A stretch of 64,000 nucleotides of DNA from Mesorhabditis belari. Taxonomy: Eukaryota > Nematoda > Chromadorea > Rhabditida > Rhabditidae. The notes under the pieces are model-generated. The model was not told the origin of the DNA. It made no database searches and saw nothing but the letters and a program-made list of their open reading frames with translations. This document shows, piece after piece, positions 11,586-23,300 of this stretch (its first letter is position 1; every line of letters begins with the position of its first letter). A program made the position numbers and the translations under genes. The stretch spans positions 124,501 to 188,500 of the forward strand of contig CAUEEP010000888.1 in the NCBI GenBank assembly GCA_958450365.1. The letters run 5' to 3'.

Positions 11586-11779
11586 GTAAGGAAGACGCCA
11601 AATATTTCTTTAGGTTTGCTTGAAGCCTTCTTGAGAATTGTATCAAAACTTTTGATGGTCCGTGTTGGGTAAACGTTTCTATCAAATCCAAGAATATCTT
11701 TCGGCATTTGTCGAGACTTATCTACTTTTAATAGACCTCAGATACAGCGTGTCAAATGGCATCAAAGATTACTCCAGAG

Positions 11780-12011
11780 CAATGAAGCAAAAGCAAAGAA
11801 ACCCCTCTAAATCTTTTATCAGAAAAGTCCAACGGTACTTCGTATCTCCAGTGAGAACTAGAACCTGGCAAGTTGAGCCCTCTTAAAATTTTTTCCAAAA
11901 TGCTTTTGCAAATTCTCTTAGCTATACTTTTTGTCTATTCGGAGGCAGCTGGGAAATGCCCCGAAGGATCGGCCGACTACGTAGATCGGGCAGAACGTGT
12001 GTATCCGCTAC
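11780..12011 (+). pseudogene. Inverted promoter and first exon of the lectin copy 1/2 type
   Basis: The reverse complement of the promoter and exon 1 of copies 1/2 appears on the plus strand, encoding MLLQILLAILFVYSEAAG and then CPEGSADYVDRAERVYP. The expected Cys of ECVYP is replaced by Arg. No following exon is present: after 12011 the sequence changes to a short repeat. It is a fragment that could at most yield a signal peptide. Confidence 0.75.
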
Positions 12012-12012
12012 T

Positions 12013-12066
12013 TATACACTTGTTACAATGCTTATACAATAAAAGCTGCTTATACACTTGTTTGAA
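12013..12066. repeat. Short tandem motif (CTTATACA type)
   Basis: GCTTATACACTTGTT and close variants recur three times, at the junction between the inverted first-exon fragment and the right arm of the large inverted repeat. Confidence 0.5.
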
Positions 12067-13005
12067 TTGAAGTTTTAGTCAAAATCTAAGATCAAATTTG
12101 GATTTCTGATCATTTTTTACCCCTAGTCACAAGTTTTTGTTGTGTTATACATGGTAATTTTGAATATTGGTCCGAAACCGCAGTTATAAAGCAGCGCGGT
12201 CGTCTATGTGTTAATGACAATGAGACATTGAAAGAAAATATTTTACTTTTACAGTTTTTTACATTGGCATCTTGCAAATGAATCTTTGTTGTTTTATTGA
12301 AGAGTTGGCGTAATCCTCTAGCCAATAATCATTAGCATTTTGGCATCCAGAATCGTTGATAATCTGAATGAGTCACATTTACTAAAAGGCACCTAAACTA
12401 CCGTAATCCTGTTTTCATTTAATCAGCTCAATCTTGATGTAAGGAATCACTAGGTTCAAGCAATGAGACAAAAATTAGGCTGATCAAATGTAAACTGGCC
12501 GTTTGGTTATGATAACTTTCTAAAATTGGTGCTCTTTAGATCAACTCACCGCATAAACAGCCGATTGATCATTAAAGCATGTGTGTGCTTTATTGTAGTT
12601 GACTGATGAGGAATCGGTCCATTTGTAGCTTCCATTGGAGCAAGAGAGCCCGATAAAGGCTCGACCATTTACACAAGGAACATCATCGGTTTTGATGTTT
12701 GCTGAACGAGAAAGTCCAGTTTTTAACATGAACAAGTCATATTTCAAAATAGTGCCACAAACCATTCAAGAAGTTATATTCAGCATCTGAATGAATCGAC
12801 ACCAAATGCGACTGGGATCCACCAAGCTTTTGACATTGAGTCTCAGCGCTGATGAAATCGATTGCGAAGCTTTTGTCGGAAACGAGTCTGTTCTAAAATC
12901 TCTCAGTAAGTTAACTATTTTCCCATTTACATAGAAATAATAACAGTGATCCGTGAAGTTGACCCAACCAGATGGACAGCCTCGAGTTGGTGGTCTTGTG
13001 GCTAA
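12060..13005 (-). repeat. Right arm of the large inverted repeat
   Basis: This is the partner of 5860-6620, containing exons 6-9 of lectin copy 3 and its 3' flank. It holds the complete last exon, so it is the more ancestral arm. Confidence 0.7.
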
Positions 13006-14880
13006 ATGTTCATTGGATAATTTTATAGAGTAAAATCAAGTTATAGTATAATATATAATGATACACTACTCCCCAACCCAATAGGTTGTTTTTAAATTAT
13101 TACATTTTTATTGCTTACTCGTTGTAGTAGTATGAGCCTTTGTTGGGTTTGTAGTTGTCGTTATAGTTCCGAGAGTTGTCAAAATGCCTAGTAAATATGA
13201 TAGATTTTCAGGAAACGTTTCAAATTTTTACTCTTTTACAAGTGCTTTTCATTTCTCTGGTGTCTTGATGTTTGGAGTCAAAATGAATTTTTATTTCAAA
13301 ATCACAAATGAACACCAAAAGTTAAAGCACCGGTAAAGTCTACGGGAATTCTGAGATACTTGATGGCAACGAGTTGCCTTTTGGCGGGAAAGTGCAGATG
13401 AATTTATATGGAACAGTGCCGGGGACAGCCACCCATTTCTTGCTTGTGCCATCCAACGCTGCGCACGTGCCATTGTCCGGCGCTTCGCCTGAATTCCATT
13501 GCTTATAGGCTTTTTCTAACACACTACTCGATCGGCTTCCTATCCGAACATTAGCTTCTGTAGAGGCTCAGCTACCCGTGAACCGGCTTAAAATCTGCCC
13601 CAGCTACCGTAACTTGACCTAAAGTATGCTCCGGCTATCACAATCAAGCCTAACTAGGGAAGAGTACTAAGTCACAATGGGATTTTCAAACAAGACTTAG
13701 CCCATTTGATAAAAAATCGAACGGGAAATCCGAATCTGTAATGAAAATCGGCTAAATAGCTAAATAGCTTTCTGGCATTAAAATTTTTGCTATACACTCT
13801 TGAGCTGAGTTTATGCTTCCCTTTCAAGGGCGTTTCGTGGTGTAGCGGATAGTGTGCTTGTCGACGGAACCGATCGAGCTTTTGCATGAATTTGTTTGAA
13901 ATCAGTGAGCAGGCATTCTATCTTGTTCCAGTTTGAAAATAAAGCAAAATCGTATAAGGATTTGTGAAAAACAAAAATATTTTTATAAAAAATAAAAAGC
14001 AAATACGTTTGCCAATTGGGGGATTCGAACTCACTACAAAAGCTCGATCGGTTCTGTAGACAAGCACATGAATCCCTACGCCACGGCCACCTTTGAAACA
14101 GGACCGTAAACTCAGCTCAAGAGCTTATAGTGCAAACTTTAATTCCAGAAATCTCGCGTCTGTGAGCCATTGAGCAGATTTTGCTTACAGGTTCGGATTT
14201 CCCGTTCGTTTTTTTATCAAATGGGCTAAGTCTTGTTTCGAAATCCTACGGTGACTTAGTACTCTTCCCTAGTAAGACATGTCCCATCGTTGACCCAAGG
14301 TTTGATCTTTTTCTGTACTCTATGCTCTACTGTAACATCCACTAGCTGGTTACTTTAGTTTAGTTTCTAAGACTCATTTCAAAAAAGCAAAACTCCCACC
14401 ACCAATCCAATTCTCATAAATCAACGGGCTTCCATCGGAGTACGTCCATTTCCCGTCGGCTCTTCTTTCCAAGCCGATCAACGCAGTGAAATCTGATCCG
14501 CCCAAGGCTGAAAAACAGATTTCAAATGATTCTCAATATTAATCCACTAATTTCACTAAAAGCCGACGCATAGAGATTCTCTTCCAGTGAAGCGATTTGT
14601 ATGAGACGACCACCATTGGCGAATTGACAGATTTCTTTCGCTGTTCCATAAGCAGCATCTAAAATTTGAGAGGTTTAAAGTGGATCATTAAATAATATAG
14701 TATTGTCGCTAGAATTAAAACAGAACAAAATAAGCTAAACAAACCAGCATCAAGTGGCAAAATACATTCAGTAATGCTCGTTTTGCTCGTGAACGCATAT
14801 GATCCGTCTGGACAATCACCTTCAACCACGAGGATCGACGAAAGTCCAAGGAAAAAGACTTTCAAGAGGGAAAATGTCAT
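12259..14880 (-). CDS. Secreted two-domain C-type lectin with Thr-rich linker (clec class), copy 3
   Basis: Nine exons join in frame to about 332 residues: 14745-14880, 14557-14658, 14403-14507, 13360-13488, 13119-13187, 12931-13001, 12763-12892, 12550-12701 and 12259-12363. The signal peptide is MTFSLLKVFFLGLSSILVVEG. Domain 1 includes FTALIGLERRADGKWTYSDG and YKFICTFPPK. A separate exon encodes a mucin-like linker (LGTITTTTNPTKAHTTTT), a feature of many nematode clec proteins. Domain 2 runs from GCPSGWVNFTDHCYYFY to QRFICKMPM. No EPN/QPD calcium motif is present. A 619 bp TIR element sits in the intron between exons 3 and 4. The second domain is copied, inverted, at 5860-6310. TGATAA-type sites occur about 380 bp upstream (near 15256). 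Confidence 0.85.
13654..14272. mobile_element. TIR element with tRNA-like cores, inside a lectin intron
   Basis: The ends are CTAGGGAAGAGTACTAAGTC and its inverted partner, flanked by TAA on both sides (13651-13653 and 14273-14275), a 3 bp target duplication. Inverted similarity extends about 50 bp inward (through AAGACTTAGCCCAT). Inside are two facing tRNA-like segments: GTGGTGTAGCGGATAGTGTG near 13830 and its partner on the other strand around 14080. No transposase is present. The ends resemble those of 28561-29004, which begins CTAGGGAACTG. Confidence 0.75.
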
Positions 14881-15524
14881 TTCCTAAAGATCTTAACAGT
14901 TGAATTTCTAAACTGAAAGAATTTGCAACGTTTAAAAAAGTAATAGAAGCGTTTTTTTCAAGAATTGTATTTGAAAATCATTCCTTCCCTAGGACAAAGA
15001 GATGCGATAAAAATAATGCGCTTTAGCAAGCTTTTTGAAGATAATTTCTATGTTTTATGTGTGATATCAAAGCTTTAAATTACTATTATTAGCTCAAAAT
15101 GAAGAAAAATACATTGAGTGCACTAGAAAGGATATTTTTATCCGGAAATGAGCACAAATTACACACGGAAAGGCTGTTGCTAATGGAAAAATCCTTTTGT
15201 TTAAATATTTTAAGAAAATTTTTGGAAAAATTCAGTTGATTTTTTCATTCAAATCTTTATCACTCATCATTCTACATTAGTTGTTTTCAAATTTCAGTGA
15301 AATCTTGATCTCAGAGTTCATAAAGCTTTTTGTTACTTCAATAAAAGTGAAACCATTTCCAAAAAGCAAAGATAAGCAAAAATGACAAATTTTCTTTGAC
15401 TTTTGTTGTTCTTGAGTAATCAAGCCTGGATTTTGAGTCATTAATCATTTCAAACTTATTTTTAAACCAGCGGGACGCAAATTTAAGCGCAATCTAAGCC
15501 CCGTCCATTTTTGTCAATGGCGGA

Positions 15525-15560
15525 CGGACGGACGGACGGACAGAGAGACGTCTCTTCTGC
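15525..15560 (+). repeat. GGAC tandem and SINE-like tail
   Basis: Five to six GGAC units are followed by AGAGAGACGTCTC and TCTATAGTAGAT. The same order, a GAC-rich tract followed by a TATA/ATAGAT end, occurs at 25875-25925, 26255-26285 and, reversed, at 61900-61950, which suggests the tail of one SINE-like family. Confidence 0.45.
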
Positions 15561-15687
15561 TTTATCTATAGTAGATATGAGCACAGCTTCTGTACTCAGT
15601 TCTATCCTTTTATCATCAATTTGTAGTGATGTTAGCTCAAAAACTTTCTTATAATCAATTTATTCATTTATAATTCATTCAATTTGT

Positions 15688-18600
15688 TCAATTATGCTTT
15701 TGAATCGATTTCCCCAATTTTGCCAACAATGCGATCTTTCTTGTCTGACTGTCGTTGATTGGTTGCTTGCAGATGAAGCGCAAGAATTGGTGGGCACTAT
15801 CCCAGTAGTCCCAAGTTTTCTTGTAGTCCGGACAGTTTTTGTCGTTTTGAATCTGAAAATGACAGTGTTTATATTATAATCAATTTAGACGCAACATTAG
15901 TTTTAACAATCGTTTCGTTTGTTCACGAATCACCAAAAAGCTGCTGCAGTCTAATAAGACACCAGAAATACCGTACTCTAACAATGTCGCGCTCACATGC
16001 GTATAAAACGACGCCTCCTTCTCCATTTAGTCAAAGGTTTCTCTCATTTTCTCTTACGAAAGTTGGTTTCTTTTGTTTGAGATCCTTCCACAATTTTCAT
16101 TAACGTGATTTCTTTTTATCTTTTTAGAAAAACATTGTTTTTTTGAACTTTGTTGAAACATTTTCACACGCTTTGCTGTATTGAATAAACTTGGTTTTGT
16201 TAAGCAAAGCATAGGTCTAGCCACGTCTAGTGAATTCAAGAGAAAGCACACTAGTAATTCGCAATACAGAGCAAACTAGTTTTTAACAGTTCTTGATCAA
16301 TTTGGCGACATCAATGAAAAAACTAAAACTTCGTATTCTTTCAAAAGTGGCTAAATTCGGCAAAAGTTACAGGATTTTGGCGCAACTATTCTGACATTGT
16401 TTTTGATATAAAAAAATGATTTAGTGCATCAAAAACTGTCAAAAACATGATTTACCAAGCAATTGTTAAAACTATTGTTGAGTCTAAATCGGATATAACA
16501 TTTAGATATTAAGATTGTAGTCCGGATCTAATCGAGTTTCATCTATCTTGAGACTGACTCTAGCCTCACTTGAAGTAACAAAGCATTGACCAGTCCCTGA
16601 TCGAACTTGACTAGCTGATAGCTAGGATTGCGGAACATTTGATCTGAGCCCCGCCCCTTTTCCATTGGCAATCCAACTTTGAGCTCAAATTTCTTGGTGT
16701 TCGGCTGTCCAATTTAAATATTCTTTGTATCATTAGATGCGCCACGTCTTTCTCCGTCAATTGATACAAAAACTATTTAAATTGGAAGCCCCAACACCAA
16801 GATATTTGAGCTCAAATTTAGATTGCTAATAGGAAAACGGGCGGAGCTTAGGGGCTTATATACGCCCCCGCCTCCTTTGCCATTGACAATCCAACTTTAA
16901 GCTCAAGTATCTTGGTGTTGAGCTGTCTAATTTAAATAGTTTTTGCGCCAATCGATGGAGAAAGACTTGGCGCATCCAATCATGCCAAGAATACTTAAAT
17001 TGAACAGCTCAACACCAAGATATTTGAGCTCAAAGTTAAATTGCCAATGGCAATCTGCGGGGCCAATGCCGGGCGCGTATCAAATGTCCGAGGACCGATA
17101 GCTAGCCCTGAATTGAGTTTGTGTAATGAGAAGTGTGTAAGAAGCAATGTAATGAAATTTCAAATCTGGCACTAGGCAAGATGGATTTTTTGCAAAGTTT
17201 TTGAGCAACCAATCAACAACTCACTCCCCAAACGTAGTTGCAGTGTCCCTCAGTGAGATCAAAGTTGAAAGCGGTTCCATCACTCCAATAGTAGTTGTAA
17301 CTGCTGCATTTCAATCCGATCACCGCTTGGAGAAGACCACAATCGATGCCCGTCCAGTTTGTCTTGATCGAGCCTGGAGGAGTCAAAAAATCTTTGAGGA
17401 TTGAAAAATTAAGATTGGATTGAGATAAGATTAGAAATTTAAAAGAATTTAATCTAAAGTCTGTAACTTTATACTCACTTCTCAAAAAAGCCTCCTCGTC
17501 AGACGAATGAATCGATGTGAGATGTCCGCCCATGTATTGACAAATCATCTCTGCCCCGGTGTAATTGTAAATCAATGGATTAGCAAGATCGGTTTGCTGT
17601 AAACTCCTTAATCACTTGAAAAGACCCAAAAATCTGGTACCGAGAACAAGTAGCAGCTCTTGAGTTGTGAATTCAACACCCAGCCGCTAGGGCATCCTGA
17701 AAGAGAATCGGGAATGATTGATCAGTTCCACTGTTACTCACTCTGATCGGGGAATGTGCAAATGAAGGGATTCGTGTCGGTGCATTGCGCGGAGTACCAC
17801 GAGAAATCTTGTCCATTCAAAACGGCGCAAGTCGCATTGTCGAGCGGGTGACCTGTGAAGAGAATCTCTTGTACGATTAGTTCTCAAACACAAGAAATCA
17901 GCATCCCGTATTTTTCCTAATAGTAGTGCACCATGAGCTTCGTCTGAATTAGTCGAAATCTCAAAAACTGCTTATCAGAACCTATGGATGTGGGGTCGGA
18001 AAATGTAGCTGACGATGTGATCTTGTGGGGGATTAGAGGGTTGAGCTTTTGTGAAAACTTGGAAACCGTAAAATAGTGACCAACTCGGCTCGGCAGGGTG
18101 CACTACTATTAGAAAAAATACGGCATCCAGAGTTAGTTCAATGGGCACCTAGAGCTTGTAAATTTGCCAGAACCAGACCCGAAGCTAGATCTGTCTAATC
18201 ATTATCAGAAACTGGCCTGGTCTAACCCCAAAACTTACCAGCTTTCCAGTTCATATAGATTAACGGGCTCCCATCTGCGTAGGTCCACGCTCCGCTGGAG
18301 TTCTTCACTACTCCAATGTACGATGGGGCTCCACCAAGCACTGAAATTGGTGCGTTGATAGCTTATAAGCACTAATGGAGTACTTATAATAATTGACCGA
18401 ATTTGAAGCTTACTTTGTTGAATCTGCGAAGACGCGAGCACATTCTCGAAGTAGTTTTGGATTTGAATCACCTGCCCACCGATGAGGTTGCAGATTTGTT
18501 GAGCGACGGGAAATTGCGAGTCTGAAAGGATTGATTATTTCATCTTTTTCTCAATTCTTTTCTAGACTCAATGGAAAAGTTATAATCAAGTACCAGGCTA

Positions 18601-19365
18601 ACGCGCTAGCTCATCATATTAGGCTCTCCAGAAAGTCTTTTCGTTTCTTTTCATACATCCGTTTAAAACCAATGAATGCATTAATTGAACTATTTGTTTC
18701 ATTAGAAGGCCAATTATTTTTCTGCAAAATAACATTAAAACGGGTTTAAAATATCTTATGTCTGGTTTTTTTGGTAGCGTGAAGTCAGGTAGTCAAAAAG
18801 GGCAACGGTTCGATGATGCGGTTTAGACATTTTAGCAAAGGAAACCTATTTTATTGCCAATATTTAAAAGATAGAGCACAAAAAGCTTGGTATATAACCA
18901 AATTTTCAACAAATTCATTCAGCCAATTTTTTCGCAGAGGTTTTTAAAGATTTTTACGAAAAACACGTTGAATTTGCTTGAATTTTACGAAGAACACGTC
19001 GAATTTGCTTGAAAGTGAACCGAAATTGACTTAAAAAGATGAGAAATTGAACAAGAAACACTTTTTATTTAGAGAAAACCATAGGTTAATTGGTGAATTT
19101 GTAATTTTTGAAAAGAAAGTACGAAAAGAAACTTTCTGAACAGCCGAATATTACAGTAGTTCAGTATTTTACAGTACAAAACTAACTATAAGTAAACTAG
19201 CACTTTATAGTACAGCCAAATGCTTGCTAAGTGTGTATACTCACTAGAATTGATTGGCAGAACGCATTCAGCTCCATCACCATAATCGATTGAACCGGCC
19301 GGACATCGATCCGCTTGAGTCAAAGAGAACAAAACGAGCAAAGAACAGCACAAAAATGATCTCAT
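15688..19365 (-). CDS. Secreted two-domain C-type lectin (clec class), copy 4
   Basis: Eight exons join in frame to about 309 residues: 19245-19365, 18414-18521, 18239-18340, about 17742-17852, 17641-17696, 17479-17596, 17225-17373 and 15688-15852. The signal peptide is MRSFLCCSLLVLFSLTQA. Domain 1 has YIGVVKNSSGAWTYADG, YMNWKAG and NPF-ICTFPDQ; domain 2 has CPSGWVLNSQLKSCYLFS, LTSIHSSDEEAFLR and LRFICKQP. It keeps a 24-residue tail after the domain. Three introns are enlarged by mobile DNA: a mariner MITE (18619-19148), a hairpin MITE (17906-18123) and a tandem hairpin pair (16634-17092). The last exon is 1.4 kb from the previous one and would be missed by simple ORF searches. It is more divergent than copies 1 and 2. 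Confidence 0.85.
16634..17092. mobile_element. Two adjacent copies of a palindromic MITE
   Basis: Each copy, about 225 bp, folds on itself: TTGCCATTGGCAATC-type ends, then GCTCAAATATCTTGGTGTTG and its complement CAACACCAAGATATTTGAGC, around a centre with AGATGCGCCA. Both lie in the last intron of lectin copy 4. A third copy, with full GGACATTTGA ends, is at 54635-54865 in an acyltransferase intron. Confidence 0.75.
17906..18123. mobile_element. Hairpin-ended MITE (CCGTATT...AATACGG family)
   Basis: The inverted ends are CCGTATTTTTCCTAATAGTA and its partner; the flanking CATC occurs on both sides. The interior (GCTTATCAGAACCTAT, GTCGGAAAATGTAGCTGACG) is shared with 49518-49741. It lies in an intron of lectin copy 4 and has no coding capacity. 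Confidence 0.75.
18619..19148. mobile_element. Mariner-type MITE, about 530 bp
   Basis: The ends are TTAGGCTCTCCAGAAAGTCT and an inverted partner ending GAACAGCCGAA, followed by TA. The interior matches 20959-21490 in opposite orientation. No transposase frame is present. It lies in the first intron of lectin copy 4. Confidence 0.75.
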
Positions 19366-19487
19366 CCTAGCAAAGCTGAAAGTAAACAGTCAGATAAAAA
19401 AGTTATTAAAGCTTAAAATCAAATCTCTGAAACCAATCGCTTCTGAACTTTTTGTGCTCTTCACTTTTGCCCTTTTATATCAATCCA

Positions 19488-19572
19488 CTTATCAATTTCA
19501 ACCCACCGCCCGGAAATTCGAAAAAGAAAGCGGTTTTCTCTCGAAAAATCACCATGTCTAGATGGTGATAAG
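19488..19572. promoter_or_regulatory. GATA sites upstream of lectin copy 4
   Basis: TGATAAG occurs on the minus strand at 19488-19494 and on the plus strand at 19566-19572, 120-210 bp before the start codon; a TATA-like TTTTATAT lies near 19473. This fits the gut-promoter pattern of the other lectins. Confidence 0.45.
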
Positions 19573-19579
19573 CTAAGAA

Positions 19580-20330
19580 TGACAAATCCTCAGTTTTTCC
19601 TGACTTTTCCGCCTTATCGCATGATCGATTCTGATTCGAATTTGCTTCTGACGGATGAGTCAGGGCTGTAAAAAGTCAGAGCAAGTCTTTTCACGTTTGA
19701 ATTGCAAAATTTATGACTAATAAAGATTTCTATGTATTTTGATCATCAAAACTGGTACATTTTCCTTTAAAGACATCTTCGGTATGCTTGAATACCGTAA
19801 TCTTTAGTATCTAAAAGCAGTTCTTTTGTATTGCTTTAAAAACATAAGCTTTTTAAATACTTCTGTGGCTTAAATTAAATCATAAAGAGAAAAAGGCATC
19901 TACTTTAAGATTCTAAAGTATAATTCCATCTTTTGGACCCAGCTATTGTAATATTTTCCTATGGCAATTAGTATGAGATATACTTTGTACAAACAAAAAG
20001 CTCAAAATGTACTTTGTGCGCCCACACAATCGCTCACTTTTTGGAACACGGCCATGGAGGGGGTCAATAAAAGATATTCTTTTCGAATTCAGGTTGGGCG
20101 TGATGTTCTCTGCGTGTTTAGTGGGAATCTCTATGAATCGATGTGATTTGAAAGCGCGTATTTATAATCCGATCTGACCCTTTTTGGTCGAATTAATAGT
20201 TTTATTTTCCTTTTTTAGAATACTTGAAGCTCTGAACAGTTTTTTTAAAAGCCTAACACTTTATCCATCTAACACATCGATCACAAAATGACGGAAAACC
20301 CTAAGATGCACATATTTTGATGACAATTCT
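19580..20330. other. Intergenic stretch between lectin copy 4 and the TRIM-like gene
   Basis: No gene is supported. The open frame at 19961-20146 has no splice context or motif. The 3' flank of the TRIM-like gene begins at about 20332. Confidence 0.4.
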
Positions 20331-20332
20331 TT

Positions 20333-23300
20333 TCATGGACTTGTTGATGGGCGAAGGCAGGCAAAAAACGATTTCAGCCCTTTTCGCTTCTCAGTGTTCG
20401 AGCGGAGTTGATGAAGCTTTTGAACACGTCGACAATCGAGGAGATGGTCGTCGATTTGCTAAAGTTTTAAGATAAACATACAGCTTTAGCCTTTTACTTG
20501 AGTTTGGAGCTTTTCTAGCATCTAAAGTCGATCAAACTCGCTGATACTTGCTAACCTAACCGTTAGCCACCTTACGCATGGAAACGTACATAAGTTTGAG
20601 ATATATTTTGCTATAACTATGAGCTAACTGCTGAATCGAAAGAATTGTCAAGATTTTTTGATCCACAACCCTACAACTAACCTGCAATCTTTGCTGAGCG
20701 AGTTCTCGTTGACTCACGTCCAAGAGACTGTCCGATGCCCGAGCTCTTGCCGCTTCGATCATGCAAATTGTGACAGTGCCCTGAAAATATGATAATTACT
20801 TGATGTTTTTATGTTTTATGTGTATTTTGCTTAAAAAATCAATGTATAAGTCATTTTAGATCGGAAACAAGGCTTACTATTAGCCTATTATTCGTTTCGA
20901 TATCGATTGTTTTGAAAAAAGCTTGCTACTCTTGATTATGGCTGCATATTATTTGCTATTAGGCTGCCCAAAAAGTCTTTTCGTTCCTTTTCGTACTTCC
21001 GTTGAATAACAAAAATAACAAAATAACAAATGCACCAATTGATTTATGGTTTACTCTAAATAAAAAGTGTTTCTTTGTCAATTTCCATCTTTTTAAGGCA
21101 ATTTGGGTTCAATTTCAAGCAAATTCGAGAGTGAAACCACGTGCTTTTCGTAAAAATCTATAAAAACCTCTACGAAGAAATTGGCTGAATGAATTTGTTG
21201 AAAATTTGGTTATATACCAAGCTTTTTGTGCTCTATCTTTTAAATATTGGCAATAAAATAGGTTTCCTTTGCTAAAGTGTCTAAACCGCATCATCGAACC
21301 GTCGGCCTTTTTGACTACCCGACTTCACGTTACCAAAAAACTTCAGACATAAAATATTTTAAACCCGTTTTAATGTTATTTTGCAGAAAAATAATTGGCC
21401 TTTCTAATGAAGCAAATAGTTCAATTAGTGCATTTGTTGGTTTTAAACGAAAGCACGAAAAGGAACGAAAAGACTTTCTAGAGAGCCTAATATTAACACA
21501 AAATAAATACCTGATCACAAACGTCGGCGAACAAATGGCACAAATAGGCGAGATCGTCGATCACGTCGATGCGCTCCGGGTGAGCGGCCGCGAATTTCTG
21601 AAGAGCTTTGAATAAAGTTGAATGAGATTTGCAAAGTCAGATACAACTTTTAGACTATAAATTCTGTTTAGAACCAATCTCGAACCTTTGACGCAATTTT
21701 CAGTAACTCGTTGTACGCGAATTGAACCCCCTTCCAGATCTCCTTTCTTGTGATTTTCTTCTCGCTACCGAAATCGTTTTTCTTGCGGCTGAAAGAATGC
21801 TTTCTTTAAAGTTCAAGAACAATATAATAAGATTTGGCTATATTTGATTTTTAAACCTTTTAAAGACTCACCTCAAAACATGCAATTGATAAAAGCAATT
21901 CAAGAAGACATCTTTGAACATTTCAAGGGTCGGCAAGTTGAAATCACTAAAGCAGCTTGAGTACTTAGTTTAACCACCCAAATTATGATGATTCTACATG
22001 AAAATTTCACTTACTCGTATAAAATCTGAGTGAGAAGAGTGGTGGCGTTGAGATAGAGTTGTTTCCTCTGTTCGACGGTGTCTCGCGGTGAGAAGCGCAT
22101 CACTGTCTAAATTTCGGATATAAAAGTGCAATTGTGCCTCTAAATTGCAGCAAACCTCAGCCAACTGTGCAGCCTTTTCATTCGTTTGTGGTAGAACATG
22201 AGTGATCGTGTGAAGAGCTTCTCTCGCAAGAGAATCATCACCTCTCACTGTCAATTTTTGTTGTCGAAGGCGCGATGATGAGGCTGAGGTTGAGAGGAAT
22301 GAGGGTTGTCCTGAAAAATGGTCATATTTGGGTAATTAAATCGGCTCAGAAAATAACAAAAGTGCTTTTAAAAAACTAGTGTCTTTTTCAGTAACTGGAC
22401 AGTCATACGGTTAGTAACTAATACTTTTAAACTCTTAGAAAAACCCTTAGAGGAAATGATTTGACACGAAACCCAAGACGAAGTAGCAAGAAGCTCGCGC
22501 GGTGGCAGAATATTTAGATTTGCGTTTTAGTTAAAAGGAATTGGTTAAGTTGAGTTTAAAAGGCATGTGTGAACGGATCCAAAACAATGAAGTGGAAAGA
22601 GTCGGAAAGAAAATGAAATAAAACCGTATTAGAATTTTAAACAACAAACTATGGGCAAACAATAAAAGGAGGGAACGAACGAGGGGAGAGAGTACTTTAA
22701 AAACGCGCTACAAAAACATAATAGATTTTACGAAGGGAGAAGAAAACTTGGCGGGACGTGGCATAAGAGTTGGACAAAGTTTCCGATTCGATTTCCATCA
22801 CGAAATGAAAGAAAATGAAAAGAATGGTAAAGGGAATTTTTTGTGCGCGGTACGGTAGCGTATCCACGCTTTAGAAAGCGCGCCGCTCCAGTCCCTTAAA
22901 ACCGCACGTCAAGAGGAATCTAACTATTGAAAATGAGTTCAAATCCACTCACTTCCCAATCCTTTCTTTGCATCAACTGGAGTTTCTGGTTGAGGCAAAA
23001 CGACGCTTTTCTCCAACCGAGCATTTATTTGAGAGACACGGGTGTAGTGAGCATATTGAGATTCTCTGAAATTCCCTGATTATGAACTGCAAAACTATAC
23101 AAATATGACAATACAAACAACTACTACTTTGAAGCAATTTCAGCTGTTTTTTCTACCTGATCACTTTCAGCATCGCCGCCGGGAGCAGCTTCTTTGCCTC
23201 CAAACGGCGAATCGTTGCATCGATATTAGAGAGGGCTTCATTCATGCAGTTCTAGAAGCGTTAGACTTGTAGATTTCAAAGTTTTTATTTTTTTCAACTT

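Noticed and set aside
14585..14605. lsy-6-like microRNA word (TTGTATGAGACG)
   Set aside because: It lies in a coding exon of lectin copy 3 on the opposite strand, and no hairpin surrounds it.
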